NCBI GenBank assembly: GCA_030834905.1
Contig: JAUQWZ010000028.1
Coordinates: 1 to 64,000 of the forward strand
Reading direction: 5' to 3'
Length of the DNA: 64,000 bases
Source: Aggregatilineales bacterium
Lineage (GTDB): Bacteria; Chloroflexota; Anaerolineae; Aggregatilineales; Phototrophicaceae
Shown one piece after another: positions 8,401 to 16,102 of the stretch. Below the pieces are notes generated by a model. The model ran no database searches and was not told where the DNA came from. It was given only the letters and a program-made list of their open reading frames with translations. The position numbers and the translations under genes are program-made. How positions within the stretch are numbered: the stretch's first letter is position 1; every line of letters begins with the position of its first letter.

Positions 8401-9238
8401 CCGCCGCCAGCACCAGTGCCAGATGTCCCGGTCGCGGCGCGACCACCGGCTCAATCTCGGCGGGTGGCGGTGGGACTTCGAGCAGTGCTTGAAATCCGCT
8501 CGTCTTCCATGCGCCCTGTTCTTCGATGAGCTTCAGTCCGGCGGATTCGTCGAGCATGTCCGGGGCAAACACGAAGCGCTGAATGGCACGCGGCGCAGGC
8601 AGACGATAGCGAGGCTCTGCCTGCACGGTGAGCGGCTGCGGGTGGTCGCGGTCGCGGACAATCTGCTCGTACAGCGCCGTCGGGTCGAGCGGAACCCCTT
8701 TCACGGCGGCAACGACCATCTGGTCGTACTCGCCAAGATGCTTCCCCGGCAGCGCCCAGACATCGACGCGGCTGCTGTGCTTGGCGAGAAACGCCGCCGC
8801 TTCCTCGGTGATGTGTTGGCGATACACACACCACAGCGCCAAGCCGCCGTCCTGCACCCACTTCCAGGCGTGGCGCAGATACCGGAACTCGACGCGCTTG
8901 CTGCCCGATGCCGCCGCGTCGTGGTCGTAGGGTGGATTGAGCCACGCCGCGCCGAAGGCATTGTTCGACGCCACCAGCCGCTCCACGTCGCAGCGCACCG
9001 CCTGGGTTGCGCCGAAGCGGACGATGCACGCTGCTGCGCGTTCCCCGTCGAGTTCGTTGGCATACGGCGTAACGTTCCACGCCTGCGCCGCCGCTTCGAG
9101 GAACGCTCCCTCACCTGCGAACGGATCCAGCAGCCGCATGGCAGGCGCAGCGGGTGCGACTAACGAAAGGAGCGCCGGATAGTGGCGCTCCTCGATGGGC
9201 AGATAGCCCATGATCATCTTGCTCTCGGCGCGTGCCAT
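5426..9238 (-). CDS. Fused N6-adenine methyltransferase and SNF2/DEAD-like helicase
   Basis: A 1270-aa fusion. Residues 1-270 are a DUF6094-like adenine methyltransferase: SAM motif LDPFAGEGAF at 38-47 and catalytic NPPY at 101-104. A linker leads to a superfamily 2 helicase with Walker A GQMGVGKT (about 424), a CxxC/CxxC zinc ribbon insertion (561-599), Walker B DEVH (about 643) and MTGTPFNG (about 672). The C-terminal RecA lobe has QAAARSYRLNQ near 1001, the arginine-finger motif VI. In conjugative elements these two activities are commonly encoded by neighbouring genes; here they are one frame. Likely roles are marking or remodelling the element's own DNA, or defence. It lies immediately upstream of the primase-like gene. 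Confidence 0.85.
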   Translation of the reverse strand: MARAESKMIMGYLPIEERHYPALLSLVAPAAPAMRLLDPFAGEGAFLEAAAQAWNVTPYANELDGERAAACIVRFGATQAVRCDVERLVASNNAFGAAWLNPPYDHDAAASGSKRVEFRYLRHAWKWVQDGGLALWCVYRQHITEEAAAFLAKHSSRVDVWALPGKHLGEYDQMVVAAVKGVPLDPTALYEQIVRDRDHPQPLTVQAEPRYRLPAPRAIQRFVFAPDMLDESAGLKLIEEQGAWKTSGFQALLEVPPPPAEIEPVVAPRPGHLALVLAAGVADGAVIETDEYGRVALRGKTRHVEQVARVEVEADPNDPERQVKKTTIRLKPTTTLSLLASDGTTVEMEGDEALLGFITSNKRALAHYLNAKFQPMYRFDMNGIGRWLDGLRLKGKYTLYTAQKHVIAAVTCGLQDRDSILLIGQMGVGKTALGGASAIAIASNIAAAFQNEMRPGQIILIVAPPHLIDKWKRELFSIATKAVIERLGRHEDVKRFMERAETLPAKVPKIGLIKRDLTKLGCAWEPAIVWRSEAVALWRYDSPVPEGYLPNQRLRRERVPKCPHCGCTVIQEKNGVSAPASQSWLEGGKRTCGVCQTPLWRESRDRGSQPKPGEKYPPKNPRYRLDEYLKKMYPDRVYLLIWDEVHEAQHGDTGNGEAFSRMAGLAGKVLAMTGTPFNGRSSSIFNLEYAINPRVRQRYNWGGGKRFSRKARGSHQFQEVVSESSNQRGRAESRWVADMGVREQVVEERPSYDRDTGAYTGTSTYERPYQEAPGISPLLVAEVLDHAIFFSLADLGKALPQYEEIALPVELDEDVYAEYDRTRQKLKDYLIQRRWEGDTSFRGAYLQWSMGWLNAPYRPYEVIHNLKHPITGAKEPYTVASIPSYGADRIFAKEQALIDLVRAELAENRPCVIYFRQTATRDIQPRVENLLRQHVPEARTYILKNTVDAERREAVIEREIAKGTNVVLCNPELVKTGLDLIHFPTLIFYELVFNLSTLMQAAARSYRLNQTHTHCKVVYLYAEGTMEQTAVQLMSRKQRAAKLLTGDIGLTGLDALTEGEGGFEEALLEAIGRDESLLDPSQLFKASDAVTEIDTEDAAYWNVEGVDDGSDAVPVDEPDPLFALALELGATISPVDEQPPHERAAADEIAVRPVETVVAYLETVHLIADEIEWARVRAELLMLLDGGAAPEIAAWLIEHRVVFPGCEMDVAEKLLSLISSGSETTPSVHVVKPQRMVSSKPPRRTERTVIAFPQREAEDETPFTQQLALF

Positions 9239-9250
9239 ACGACGATCCTT

Positions 9251-9760
9251 TCATGCCAGCAGTTTTTGGATATAAGCGGGCAAATTGGGCGTTTTCTTGA
9301 TCTCGGCTTCGGTCAGGATGATCACATCGTCGAAGTACAGAAACAGCGTGTCATCGCGCAAGCGCTCGCCGTCGCTGCGATGAGCATATGCGCCGTTGAC
9401 CTCCAGCGCGATTCGGTACCTGCTCGTCGTCACGGCAAAGTCCACGAAGTAAGGATTGTGGTCCGGGCGCTCGACGGTGTATTCACGTTCCCAAGCGATG
9501 CCGGGAATCTCGCGCAGCGCCGCCTCCACCCGCTGCTCGAGCGAACTCGGGCACTGTTTGCGTTTGCGGGCGGCGGCACGAATGGCGAAGTCACGTCCTT
9601 TACGGGCAGCCGTCGCCGCGAAACCCAGCGGCGCAATCTCTCGGCAGTGACACCGTAGACATTTCTTGGTCTTTGCCGCGTCGGACGGCTTCAGTCGGCG
9701 GACACAGCCGCAGTCCGGGCAGATGTGTGGCATACGTCGCCGCTTGTCAGTTTGAATCAT
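9251..9760 (-). CDS. Zinc-ribbon protein with DUF559/Vsr-like endonuclease fold
   Basis: A 169-aa protein. The N-terminus has a four-Cys zinc ribbon (CPDCGCVRR, then CLRCHC). Residues ~70-169 look like a restriction-endonuclease-fold domain of the DUF559/Vsr type: EQRVEAALREIPGIAW, then YFVDFAV and ALEVNGAYAH, giving the D...ExN pattern of the active site, and a C-terminal strand DDVIILTEAEI. It ends 12 bp before the methyltransferase-helicase gene and may act with it. The substrate is unknown. A terminator for the upstream toxin-antitoxin genes separates it from them. Confidence 0.7.
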   Translation of the reverse strand: MIQTDKRRRMPHICPDCGCVRRLKPSDAAKTKKCLRCHCREIAPLGFAATAARKGRDFAIRAAARKRKQCPSSLEQRVEAALREIPGIAWEREYTVERPDHNPYFVDFAVTTSRYRIALEVNGAYAHRSDGERLRDDTLFLYFDDVIILTEAEIKKTPNLPAYIQKLLA

Positions 9761-9778
9761 GAGCGCACCTCAGGAATC

Positions 9779-9803
9779 AAAAAACCCCCGTTTGCACGGG
9801 GGC
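9779..9803 (-). terminator. Rho-independent terminator after the toxin-antitoxin pair
   Basis: A 7-bp GC-rich stem (CCCCCGT/ACGGGGG) with a 4-nt loop. On the minus strand it is followed by a run of six T. It lies 61 bp past the PIN toxin stop and 19 bp before the nuclease start, so it separates those two units. Confidence 0.85.
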
Positions 9804-9863
9804 TTTGGCGGTCCGATTACAGTGGGGCGTTACTGCTGTCTAAATATCTTGAAGTGCCATACC

Positions 9864-10292
9864 TTACGGCAGCAGGTCAAAATACTCGGCGTGCTGCGGT
9901 CGGATCATGGCGAAGTCGCGGCGGTCGAAGGTGCAGATGTGGGTGATATTGAGGCGTTCCGCCAACGCGGTCAGGCAGCAGTCCACAAAATCCAGTTCAG
10001 CATCACGGTAGCGATCCATTAGCGCGACGGCACGCGCAAAATCCACAACCGACAGCGGCACGAACTGCGGCGTTTGCGCGACCAGCAGGTTGGAGAATTG
10101 AACCGTCGCAGCCGTTCCACCCAGCCGTTGGAGATTGTAGATCGCTTCAACGAGGACAACATCCGGGATGAGCAGTCCCGTTTCATGGGTGGCGGCGAAT
10201 GCTTTCGCCTTCTCATGGTTGCGGTCGCGCGGATAACCCAATGCGACGAGATAGCTGGCATCAACGAGAATCTCGGACGTCCCGTTAGGCAT
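9864..10292 (-). CDS. vapC: PIN-domain toxin, VapC family
   Basis: A 142-aa PIN-domain ribonuclease. The acidic active-site residues are visible in ILVDASYLVALG, VLVEAIYNL, DAELDFVDCCL and TFDRRDF. VapC toxins cleave RNA, often initiator tRNA or rRNA, unless bound by their antitoxin. I chose ATG at 10292 because it overlaps the antitoxin stop by 8 bp (ATGCCTAA), the usual coupling in such pairs; the longer frame lies inside the antitoxin gene. It probably stabilises the mobile block. Confidence 0.85.
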   Translation of the reverse strand: MPNGTSEILVDASYLVALGYPRDRNHEKAKAFAATHETGLLIPDVVLVEAIYNLQRLGGTAATVQFSNLLVAQTPQFVPLSVVDFARAVALMDRYRDAELDFVDCCLTALAERLNITHICTFDRRDFAMIRPQHAEYFDLLP

Positions 10293-10569
10293 CGTCCCCA
10301 CCGGTATTTTGTGTGCGTTCCCACTTTTCGCGCAGGTGCTGCTGGAAATGCGCACGGCTGTTCAGGGATGCGTCGGGATCATCGATCCAGTCGATATCGG
10401 CGGCTTCCATGCCTTCCGCAACCGCCAGCGCCCAGTTCCCGCTTGCTGTCGGCGCGTAGGTGTTGAGTAGTTCGCCGAACACTTCGTTCAGCGACCGGCC
10501 CTGCCGTTCAGCCAGTGTTTCCAGACGCTCCACCAGATCGGAGCGCAGTGTAATTGTTCGGTCAGTCAT
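10285..10569 (-). CDS. vapB: Ribbon-helix-helix antitoxin, VapB-like
   Basis: A 94-aa protein with an N-terminal RHH DNA-binding motif (MTDRTITLRSDLVERLETLA followed by RSLNEVFGELL). The acidic C-terminal part likely wraps the toxin. The start at 10569 begins the RHH strand directly; an upstream ATG at 10611 would add 14 basic residues reaching the stop of the neighbouring gene. It precedes and overlaps the PIN toxin, the normal order. Confidence 0.8.
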   Translation of the reverse strand: MTDRTITLRSDLVERLETLAERQGRSLNEVFGELLNTYAPTASGNWALAVAEGMEAADIDWIDDPDASLNSRAHFQQHLREKWERTQNTGGDDA

Positions 10570-10611
10570 CGAGCCGAACCTCCTTCTCGTTTTGGTTCCA
10601 TTATAGTGCAT

Positions 10612-11958
10612 TTACGGCAGCGCGATGATTTTCTGTTCTAATCCGCCGGTGATCAGTCGGGTCCATGCATCCACATCCAGATCGACACTCAAGAGGTCGA
10701 TGCCGCCCGCCGAGCGCGTCTTGCGGACAAGCATCGCTTTCTGCCCCGCTTCGTACAGGTAGTCCGACCAAGTATCGAACACCGGGATGTTGACGAGCTG
10801 CGTGACATGATGCTTGAGCTTGAGGATCGCCTGTGCATTGCTGGTGCGAAAGATGAACGTCGTCGCCTTGCCGCCATAGTTCGGTGTCACCGCCCAATCA
10901 TGAACGAGCAGTAGCGACGCAAACCGCGCTTCAGGCAGGTAATGCAGGTAGGGATGGTACATGCCTGAGTTACCCTCTCCAGCGGTCAGTTCGACAGCAG
11001 GCGCATCTGGCGGTACGACGGAAACCTGCTCACTTTTCGACAGTTTCGCCCTGATCGCCTCGACCGCCATGCGCGGCCCAGCCATATTCAAATAGATGCA
11101 AATGCCCTCGTGTACCGCCCATCCATAGCAAAACACCTGTCCAGTGATGCTGCCCGTCAATTCACCGACATACGCCTGCTCAATCCGTGCCATCCGTCCG
11201 TTGGGGATGTGAACGGTCGGCGCAGTGGCAATGGATTCTGTTTTCACGGTACGGATAGCCGACTGCACCGCATCGAGCGGTTCGCCTGCTGACGGCATGG
11301 GGGCAGCCTTGATGATGCGGATGGCGGGTGTCTGTTCTTCATCCGGTATAGCAGAGGCTTCGACATCATTTTCGGAGACAATAGGGAATGGGTCAAGCGG
11401 TGTTGGCTGCAAGCTAGCTTCGATAAGTTGACGTTTGATTTCAGCATCCGTTGGCGGCAGGGCTGCGCTGGGTGGCACCACCACTCCGCGCGTGATCTTA
11501 ATGCCGGGAATCGGTTCGAGAGACGTGAGTTCCTGCTCGAAGCACCAACTTATCCCGATGCCGTCAAAATCCACATCGCAGCTCCAACCGTGTTTCGCGT
11601 TATGGTTGTATAGTCGAACCACCTTCCCGCGCGTTCCGGTCGGAATCGGTTTGCCATCCGCAGTTTCGAGGTCGTGGCGGGCGTAGGTGGTTTCATTCAG
11701 CGCGAACAACCGCGTTGCCCGCTCACTCGTGGATGCTTCCTTGAGCTGCACTCCCAGAATTTGTGCAGCTTCGTCAACGGTGCAGGGATCGTCACTGCTG
11801 GATGACACACCTACCGCCAGCATATCCATCGCTAACACGTTGTCCGATTGATCTCCGTCAGGCTGAGCGTCACTTGTGGTCAACGCTTGAACTGCGGCAG
11901 GCAGTTCCGTGCGTAGGGTAGGTAATGTGACGAGTTGTCCTTTAGGATACTTTTTCAC
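10612..11958 (-). CDS. Hypothetical protein abutting group II intron 2
   Basis: A 448-codon frame whose first codon is a GTG only 13 nt past domain V of intron 2. It has no family I recognise. It shows a small domain around 100-150 (GTRGKVVRLYNHNAKHGWSC, SH3/KOW-like in pattern), a Pro-rich middle, and a C-terminal alpha/beta domain (250-448). Because the intron 3' region and the first codons share the same bases, the native start may have been upstream of the intron, and the gene may be decapitated or use an intron-supplied start. It ends just before the antitoxin gene. Confidence 0.65.
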   Translation of the reverse strand: MKKYPKGQLVTLPTLRTELPAAVQALTTSDAQPDGDQSDNVLAMDMLAVGVSSSSDDPCTVDEAAQILGVQLKEASTSERATRLFALNETTYARHDLETADGKPIPTGTRGKVVRLYNHNAKHGWSCDVDFDGIGISWCFEQELTSLEPIPGIKITRGVVVPPSAALPPTDAEIKRQLIEASLQPTPLDPFPIVSENDVEASAIPDEEQTPAIRIIKAAPMPSAGEPLDAVQSAIRTVKTESIATAPTVHIPNGRMARIEQAYVGELTGSITGQVFCYGWAVHEGICIYLNMAGPRMAVEAIRAKLSKSEQVSVVPPDAPAVELTAGEGNSGMYHPYLHYLPEARFASLLLVHDWAVTPNYGGKATTFIFRTSNAQAILKLKHHVTQLVNIPVFDTWSDYLYEAGQKAMLVRKTRSAGGIDLLSVDLDVDAWTRLITGGLEQKIIALP

Positions 11959-13855
11959 AATCCCCCCTCCGAACCGTGCTTGCAGCTTTCACTGCACACG
12001 GCTCTCCAGAACTCTGTCTACGAGATTTGGGAATAGGTCTACCAGCGTGAATATCCACGTGACATTTGTGGCATACCACTAAGGTTTTGCGACGAATGGC
12101 AATCATGCGCACCACCCATTCAGGCTTTTCTTTACGTCCTGCCCAGCGTTGTTTCAGATTAGCCAACTTGCGAACGTGATGAACTTGAATGTTTTCGTGT
12201 GAACCACACAGTTCGCAAGTATTTGCCTGTAGTCGCTGCACGAGGTCAGTACGATCTAGGGATAAGTCGAATGGTTTTTCGTCCCTGAGGGTGTCGTAGC
12301 CTACTTTGACAAGGTTCAGCGGGATAGCGCCCCAATAGATAAGGCGCGTCCGCTGTTCAGTCGGCACTTCGACTGCCAGCGTTTTGTAGGTCGTACCTTC
12401 GACAACCATTGCTGAGTGGTATTTCTGGTAGATTTTGCTGACACGAGCTTTGTACTTGTTCGCCAGTGTTCGCACGAGGGCAAGTTCCATAACAAACTTC
12501 AACTTCTGTAGGCGTTTGCGGTCTACCGCATATTTGTAGTATTCCGCCATTCCCCGGAAGCGCTGTTGGAACGTTTCGATGATATGGGCATCGCTGTTGA
12601 ATAATAGGGTGGGTTCAGCCACCACTTTGCCGCCCCTGTAGTAACGTTTGGCGTATTCTGTGACCAGTCCGTAAGGGATACCAAGACGAATGTTGCCGTT
12701 GACGCTGCGTTGCAGAACACCAGTCCGTTGACTGCGTGTCATTTTGTCATTCGCTTGCTGGACACTGACAGCATAGCCCAAGAAACGAGCATATTTCGTG
12801 CGAGCATGGGTAATGAGGGTCTTTTCCACACTCAGGGTGAGGTGGAGCTTTTCGCTCAGAAATGTTCCGATGGCTGCTTTGATGGCTTCCGCTTCTGACT
12901 TTGGTCCACTGAAGCCCAGAATGAAGTCGTCTGCGTAGCGTATATATCGGAGTCGTCGGTAATCGGGGTCGTGAGGGTCACCGCTTGGCAATTGCCGCCG
13001 TTCTTGCACGAGTTGCTCAGCGAGTTCGGTGTTTCTTTGCTTTCTCGCTCTCGCAATGGCATCGCTCAAGTGTTTATAGCTGCGGTTCATTCCACGATGA
13101 TTGCCCCGACTATACTGAGGGATTAGCTCGTCTTCGATGAAAGTGTCTAGTTCATGAAGGACGATATTGGAAAGGATCGGGCTAAGGACACCGCCTTGCG
13201 GTGTTCCGCTGTAGGTTTTGTGGTACACCCAATCTTCCATATAACCGGCATCTAGGCTTCGCTGGATAAGGTTGAGTAAGCGTCCGTCGTGAATATCACG
13301 CGACAGAATGCTCATCAGTACCTGATGGTCGATGTTGTCAAAACAGCCTTTGATGTCGCCTTCAATAAACCAGATGGTTCCGGTGAACTTCTGTTTGAGT
13401 TGAGTGAGTGCAGTGTGGCAGCCGCGATCTGGACGGAAACCGTGTGAGCTATCTCTGAAACGGGGTTCGTAGTAGGCTTCCAATATCATCCGTAGCACTT
13501 CTTGCACTAACTTCTCTGTAAAGTCCGGGATACCGAGTGGTCTTGTCCCTTTGCTCTTTTTGGGGATTTGAGTTCGACGTGACGGACGGAAGTAAAACCG
13601 CTCCTGACGCAGCAAGGCGATGACTTTCTGTACGTCTCGGAGACTAAATCCGTCCGCTGTATCGTTGTTCGTCCCTGGGGTGAGCGCCCCTTTGTTGCGG
13701 CGTATCTTGTCGTAGGCTGCGAGATACAACTCCTCACAGTACAGACTGCGATACACTCGTGTCAGCGGGATGTGTTGCTTTCCCATTTTCCGTATAGCCT
13801 GCAAAATCTGGTTGGCTTTCTGCATTCGCATACCGCTCCTTCTTTGTACAAGCAT
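11942..13855 (-). CDS. ltrA: Group II intron reverse transcriptase/maturase, mitochondrial-like, with HNH
   Basis: A 637-aa intron-encoded protein. RT motifs include RPLGIPDFTEKLVQEV, FIEGDIKGCFDNIDH, GTPQGGVLSP and RYADDFILGF (about 305). A long insertion with charged helices lies between RT blocks 4 and 5. Domain X follows, then a C-terminal HNH (CELCGSHENIQVHH, then CHKCHVDIH). The layout suggests the mitochondrial-like class. The last ~23 codons are translated domain V, so the native protein may end earlier in other copies. No inactivating lesion is seen. Confidence 0.93.
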   Translation of the reverse strand: MLVQRRSGMRMQKANQILQAIRKMGKQHIPLTRVYRSLYCEELYLAAYDKIRRNKGALTPGTNNDTADGFSLRDVQKVIALLRQERFYFRPSRRTQIPKKSKGTRPLGIPDFTEKLVQEVLRMILEAYYEPRFRDSSHGFRPDRGCHTALTQLKQKFTGTIWFIEGDIKGCFDNIDHQVLMSILSRDIHDGRLLNLIQRSLDAGYMEDWVYHKTYSGTPQGGVLSPILSNIVLHELDTFIEDELIPQYSRGNHRGMNRSYKHLSDAIARARKQRNTELAEQLVQERRQLPSGDPHDPDYRRLRYIRYADDFILGFSGPKSEAEAIKAAIGTFLSEKLHLTLSVEKTLITHARTKYARFLGYAVSVQQANDKMTRSQRTGVLQRSVNGNIRLGIPYGLVTEYAKRYYRGGKVVAEPTLLFNSDAHIIETFQQRFRGMAEYYKYAVDRKRLQKLKFVMELALVRTLANKYKARVSKIYQKYHSAMVVEGTTYKTLAVEVPTEQRTRLIYWGAIPLNLVKVGYDTLRDEKPFDLSLDRTDLVQRLQANTCELCGSHENIQVHHVRKLANLKQRWAGRKEKPEWVVRMIAIRRKTLVVCHKCHVDIHAGRPIPKSRRQSSGEPCAVKAASTVRRGDCEKVS

Positions 13856-14338
13856 GAGTTCCTGACCCCCTTCGCCCTGTAGCTGGTTTATCGCCAGCCG
13901 CCTTGGTGGGGCGTTACTCCCACGACTAGTATGGTTATGGTCTCCGTCACCATAGGGTTCGCACCCCTTAGGCGATCCCGTAGTACGATCACACAGAACG
14001 TATCTAGAGTGACTTAGGTGCGTCCTTTCGTGGCTTGATAGGTCTCACTGACCATTGTTCCCGACAGGAAGATTTCCCATTTCACATCGGTGGAAATGGT
14101 GCTGTCGGGTCTCGATCTCAACCGTTGTATCGAGGGAGGGTACTTGTCTCCAACTCACCACTAGACTTGAAGCAATCCAGCCTTGCCCATATCACTCAGG
14201 TCTTGAGGCTCCTACTCTGCTAAACGGTTTCGCAGTTCGCCCCTTTTCCGACATGCTATTGTCCGCTGTCCGGTTTCCCTTTCAGGTAAGTCGGATGACC
14301 TCACAGGTTATTTCTTCAACCTGCGATGCGTCTCGCAC
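11945..14338 (-). mobile_element. Group II intron 2, with ML-type maturase
   Basis: A second group II intron. Its 5' end is GTGCGAGAC at 14338, followed by about 480 nt of structured non-coding RNA (14338-13856), the maturase gene, and a clear domain V at 12004-11971. The 3' end is uncertain: a canonical domain VI is not obvious, and the maturase frame continues through domain V into the flank. It sits antisense to, and 29 bp upstream of, the IolB/KduI start, exactly where the accessory block meets the glycan locus. It differs from intron 1 in RNA ends and protein family. Confidence 0.88.
11971..12004 (-). ncRNA. Group II intron domain V (intron 2)
   Basis: A 34-nt hairpin on the minus strand starting GAGCCGTGTG and ending GCACGGTTC, with a GTGAAAGC apical region. 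It lies inside the last codons of the maturase frame, unlike intron 1, where domain V lies beyond the stop. Confidence 0.92.
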
Positions 14339-14367
14339 AATCCTGTGTGTCGCCTTACGGCGCAACG

Positions 14368-15186
14368 ATGAAATACCATGCGTATCTTTCAAACGAACCG
14401 GGCTTGAATACCCTGCCCTACAACCCATGCAGCCTGCTCGATTTCAGCCTGCTTCGGCTTGCGCCAGGCGAAACGCACCAGGGCGAAAGCGGCGGGCGCG
14501 AAATCCTCGCCATTCTACTGGGCGGCAAGGCAGCGTTTGACATCAACGGCAGCCGCTTTGAAAACGTCGGCGGGCGTCCCAATGTCTTTGCTGGCAAACC
14601 CCATTCGGTCTACATTCCGGCGGGCGCGTCATTCACCATCACCGCCACCTCAGCCGTTGAAATCGGGCTGACGAGCGCGCCGAGCGACCTGCAAACCGCG
14701 CCTTACGTCATCGAACCGGCGCAGGTTGCCACCGGCGTCTGGGGCGCGGCGAATTTCTCGCGCAATTACCACCAGATTCTGACGCTGGCATCACAGCCCG
14801 AACTGCCCGCCCGACGATTGATCGTTGGCGAAACCTACACGCCATCGGGCAACTGGAGCACCTACCCGCCGCACAAACACCAACAGGATGACCTGCCCCG
14901 TCAGGCATACCATGAGGAGATGTACTACTTCCGGGTAAGCCCTAACGATGGCTTCGGCATCTGCCACTATTACAACGAGGATGGCGAAGAAGAAAACTTC
15001 ACCATCAAGGACAACAGCATCCACATGATGCCGAAGGGCTATCACACTGTGGTCAGCGCGCCGGGATACACGACCTACTATATCTGGTTCCTCGCCGGAA
15101 CGCAGCGCGTTCAGGGGGCAGTAGACGACCCCAACGTTGGCTGGGTCAACCGCACGGTCGCCATGCTGCGCGACCTCGGACACTGA
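14368..15186 (+). CDS. IolB/KduI-family cupin isomerase
   Basis: A 272-aa protein of the KduI/IolB family (5-deoxy-glucuronate isomerase fold, bicupin). The IolB-like block GETYTPSGNWSTYPPHKH is followed by YHEEMYYFRV, giving the HxH...E metal ligands, with a later His in GYHTVVSAPGY. By sequence it is nearer IolB, but its neighbour is KduD. I infer it isomerises 5-keto-4-deoxyuronate from unsaturated uronates, the KduI role. I chose ATG 14368; the upstream in-frame ATG lies across the intron boundary. It opens the plus-strand operon. Confidence 0.8.
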   Translation: MKYHAYLSNEPGLNTLPYNPCSLLDFSLLRLAPGETHQGESGGREILAILLGGKAAFDINGSRFENVGGRPNVFAGKPHSVYIPAGASFTITATSAVEIGLTSAPSDLQTAPYVIEPAQVATGVWGAANFSRNYHQILTLASQPELPARRLIVGETYTPSGNWSTYPPHKHQQDDLPRQAYHEEMYYFRVSPNDGFGICHYYNEDGEEENFTIKDNSIHMMPKGYHTVVSAPGYTTYYIWFLAGTQRVQGAVDDPNVGWVNRTVAMLRDLGH

Positions 15187-15199
15187 GAAAGAGCCTGCG

Positions 15200-15967
15200 A
15201 TGATCCTCGATCAATTTCGGCTCGACGGCTGTATCGCCCTGGTGACCGGTTCGGGCAGAGGCTTGGGACAGGCGGCAGCCATCGGGCTTGCCGAAGCTGG
15301 CGCTGACATTGTCGGCTGGGATCGCTCCGAAGTCGCCGAGACTGCGGAGGTGGTCACGGCTTTGGGACGGCGCTTCTTCGCCGTCCAGCGCGATCTGCGG
15401 GCGAGTTCGGTTGACGACCTGAACCACGAGATCACCCGAATCGAAGCCGAGATGGGACCCATCAACATTCTGGTGAACAATGCGGGAATTATCCGCCGCG
15501 CCGATCTGCTGGAATTTGGCGAGGAAGATTGGGATGACGTCCTGCAAATCAACCTCAAATCCGTCTTTTTCCTGTCGCAGATCGTCGCCAAACGTTTAGC
15601 GCAGCGCGGCAGCGGCGGCAAGATCATCAACATCGCGTCGATGCTGTCGTTCCAGGGAGGCATCCGCGTGCCATCCTACACCGCCGCCAAAAGCGGTGTT
15701 GCCGGGCTGACGCGCGCGCTGGCGAATGAACTGGCGACCTTAAACATCAACGTCAACGCCATTGCCCCCGGCTACATGGCGACCGACAACACCGCGCTGC
15801 TGCGCGCCGATCCGGTTCGCTCAGAAGGCATCCTCAAGCGCATCCCTGCCGGTCGCTGGGGAACACCGGAAGATTTGAAAGGCGCAGTCGTCTTTCTGGC
15901 GTCCGACGCCGCCCGTTACCTGCATGGCGCAATCATCCCTGTTGATGGAGGCTGGCTGGCAAGCTGA
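15200..15967 (+). CDS. kduD: 2-dehydro-3-deoxy-D-gluconate 5-dehydrogenase (KduD-like SDR)
   Basis: A 255-aa short-chain dehydrogenase. It has the NAD-binding TGSGRGLGQAAAIGLAEAGA, NNAGIIRRADLLEF (the NNAGII-R pattern is typical of KduD), catalytic Ser in IASMLSFQGG, YTAAK, and a C-terminal PVDGGWLAS ending. KduD reduces 2,5-diketo-3-deoxygluconate to KDG, the step after KduI. ATG 15200 has an AGAAAGAG-type ribosome site and follows the isomerase stop by 13 bp. Confidence 0.85.
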   Translation: MILDQFRLDGCIALVTGSGRGLGQAAAIGLAEAGADIVGWDRSEVAETAEVVTALGRRFFAVQRDLRASSVDDLNHEITRIEAEMGPINILVNNAGIIRRADLLEFGEEDWDDVLQINLKSVFFLSQIVAKRLAQRGSGGKIINIASMLSFQGGIRVPSYTAAKSGVAGLTRALANELATLNINVNAIAPGYMATDNTALLRADPVRSEGILKRIPAGRWGTPEDLKGAVVFLASDAARYLHGAIIPVDGGWLAS

Positions 15968-16102
15968 CAGGCTGCTACCCACCTGATACGGCTGTCCGTA
16001 ATGAGAAAGAGAGGAGCACGTTATCGACCGAAACGCGGCTAAAGTACGCCAACAGAAGCTTTTCGGCACAGGTACGCTTTAATTGCAGAAGGAGCTGTAA
16101 AA

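Noticed and set aside
5642..9163. Two long plus-strand open frames (591 and 538 codons) opposite the methyltransferase-helicase gene
   Set aside because: They are antisense shadows of a GC-rich gene; the minus frame carries all recognisable motifs, while these give Arg/Gln-rich sequence without domains.
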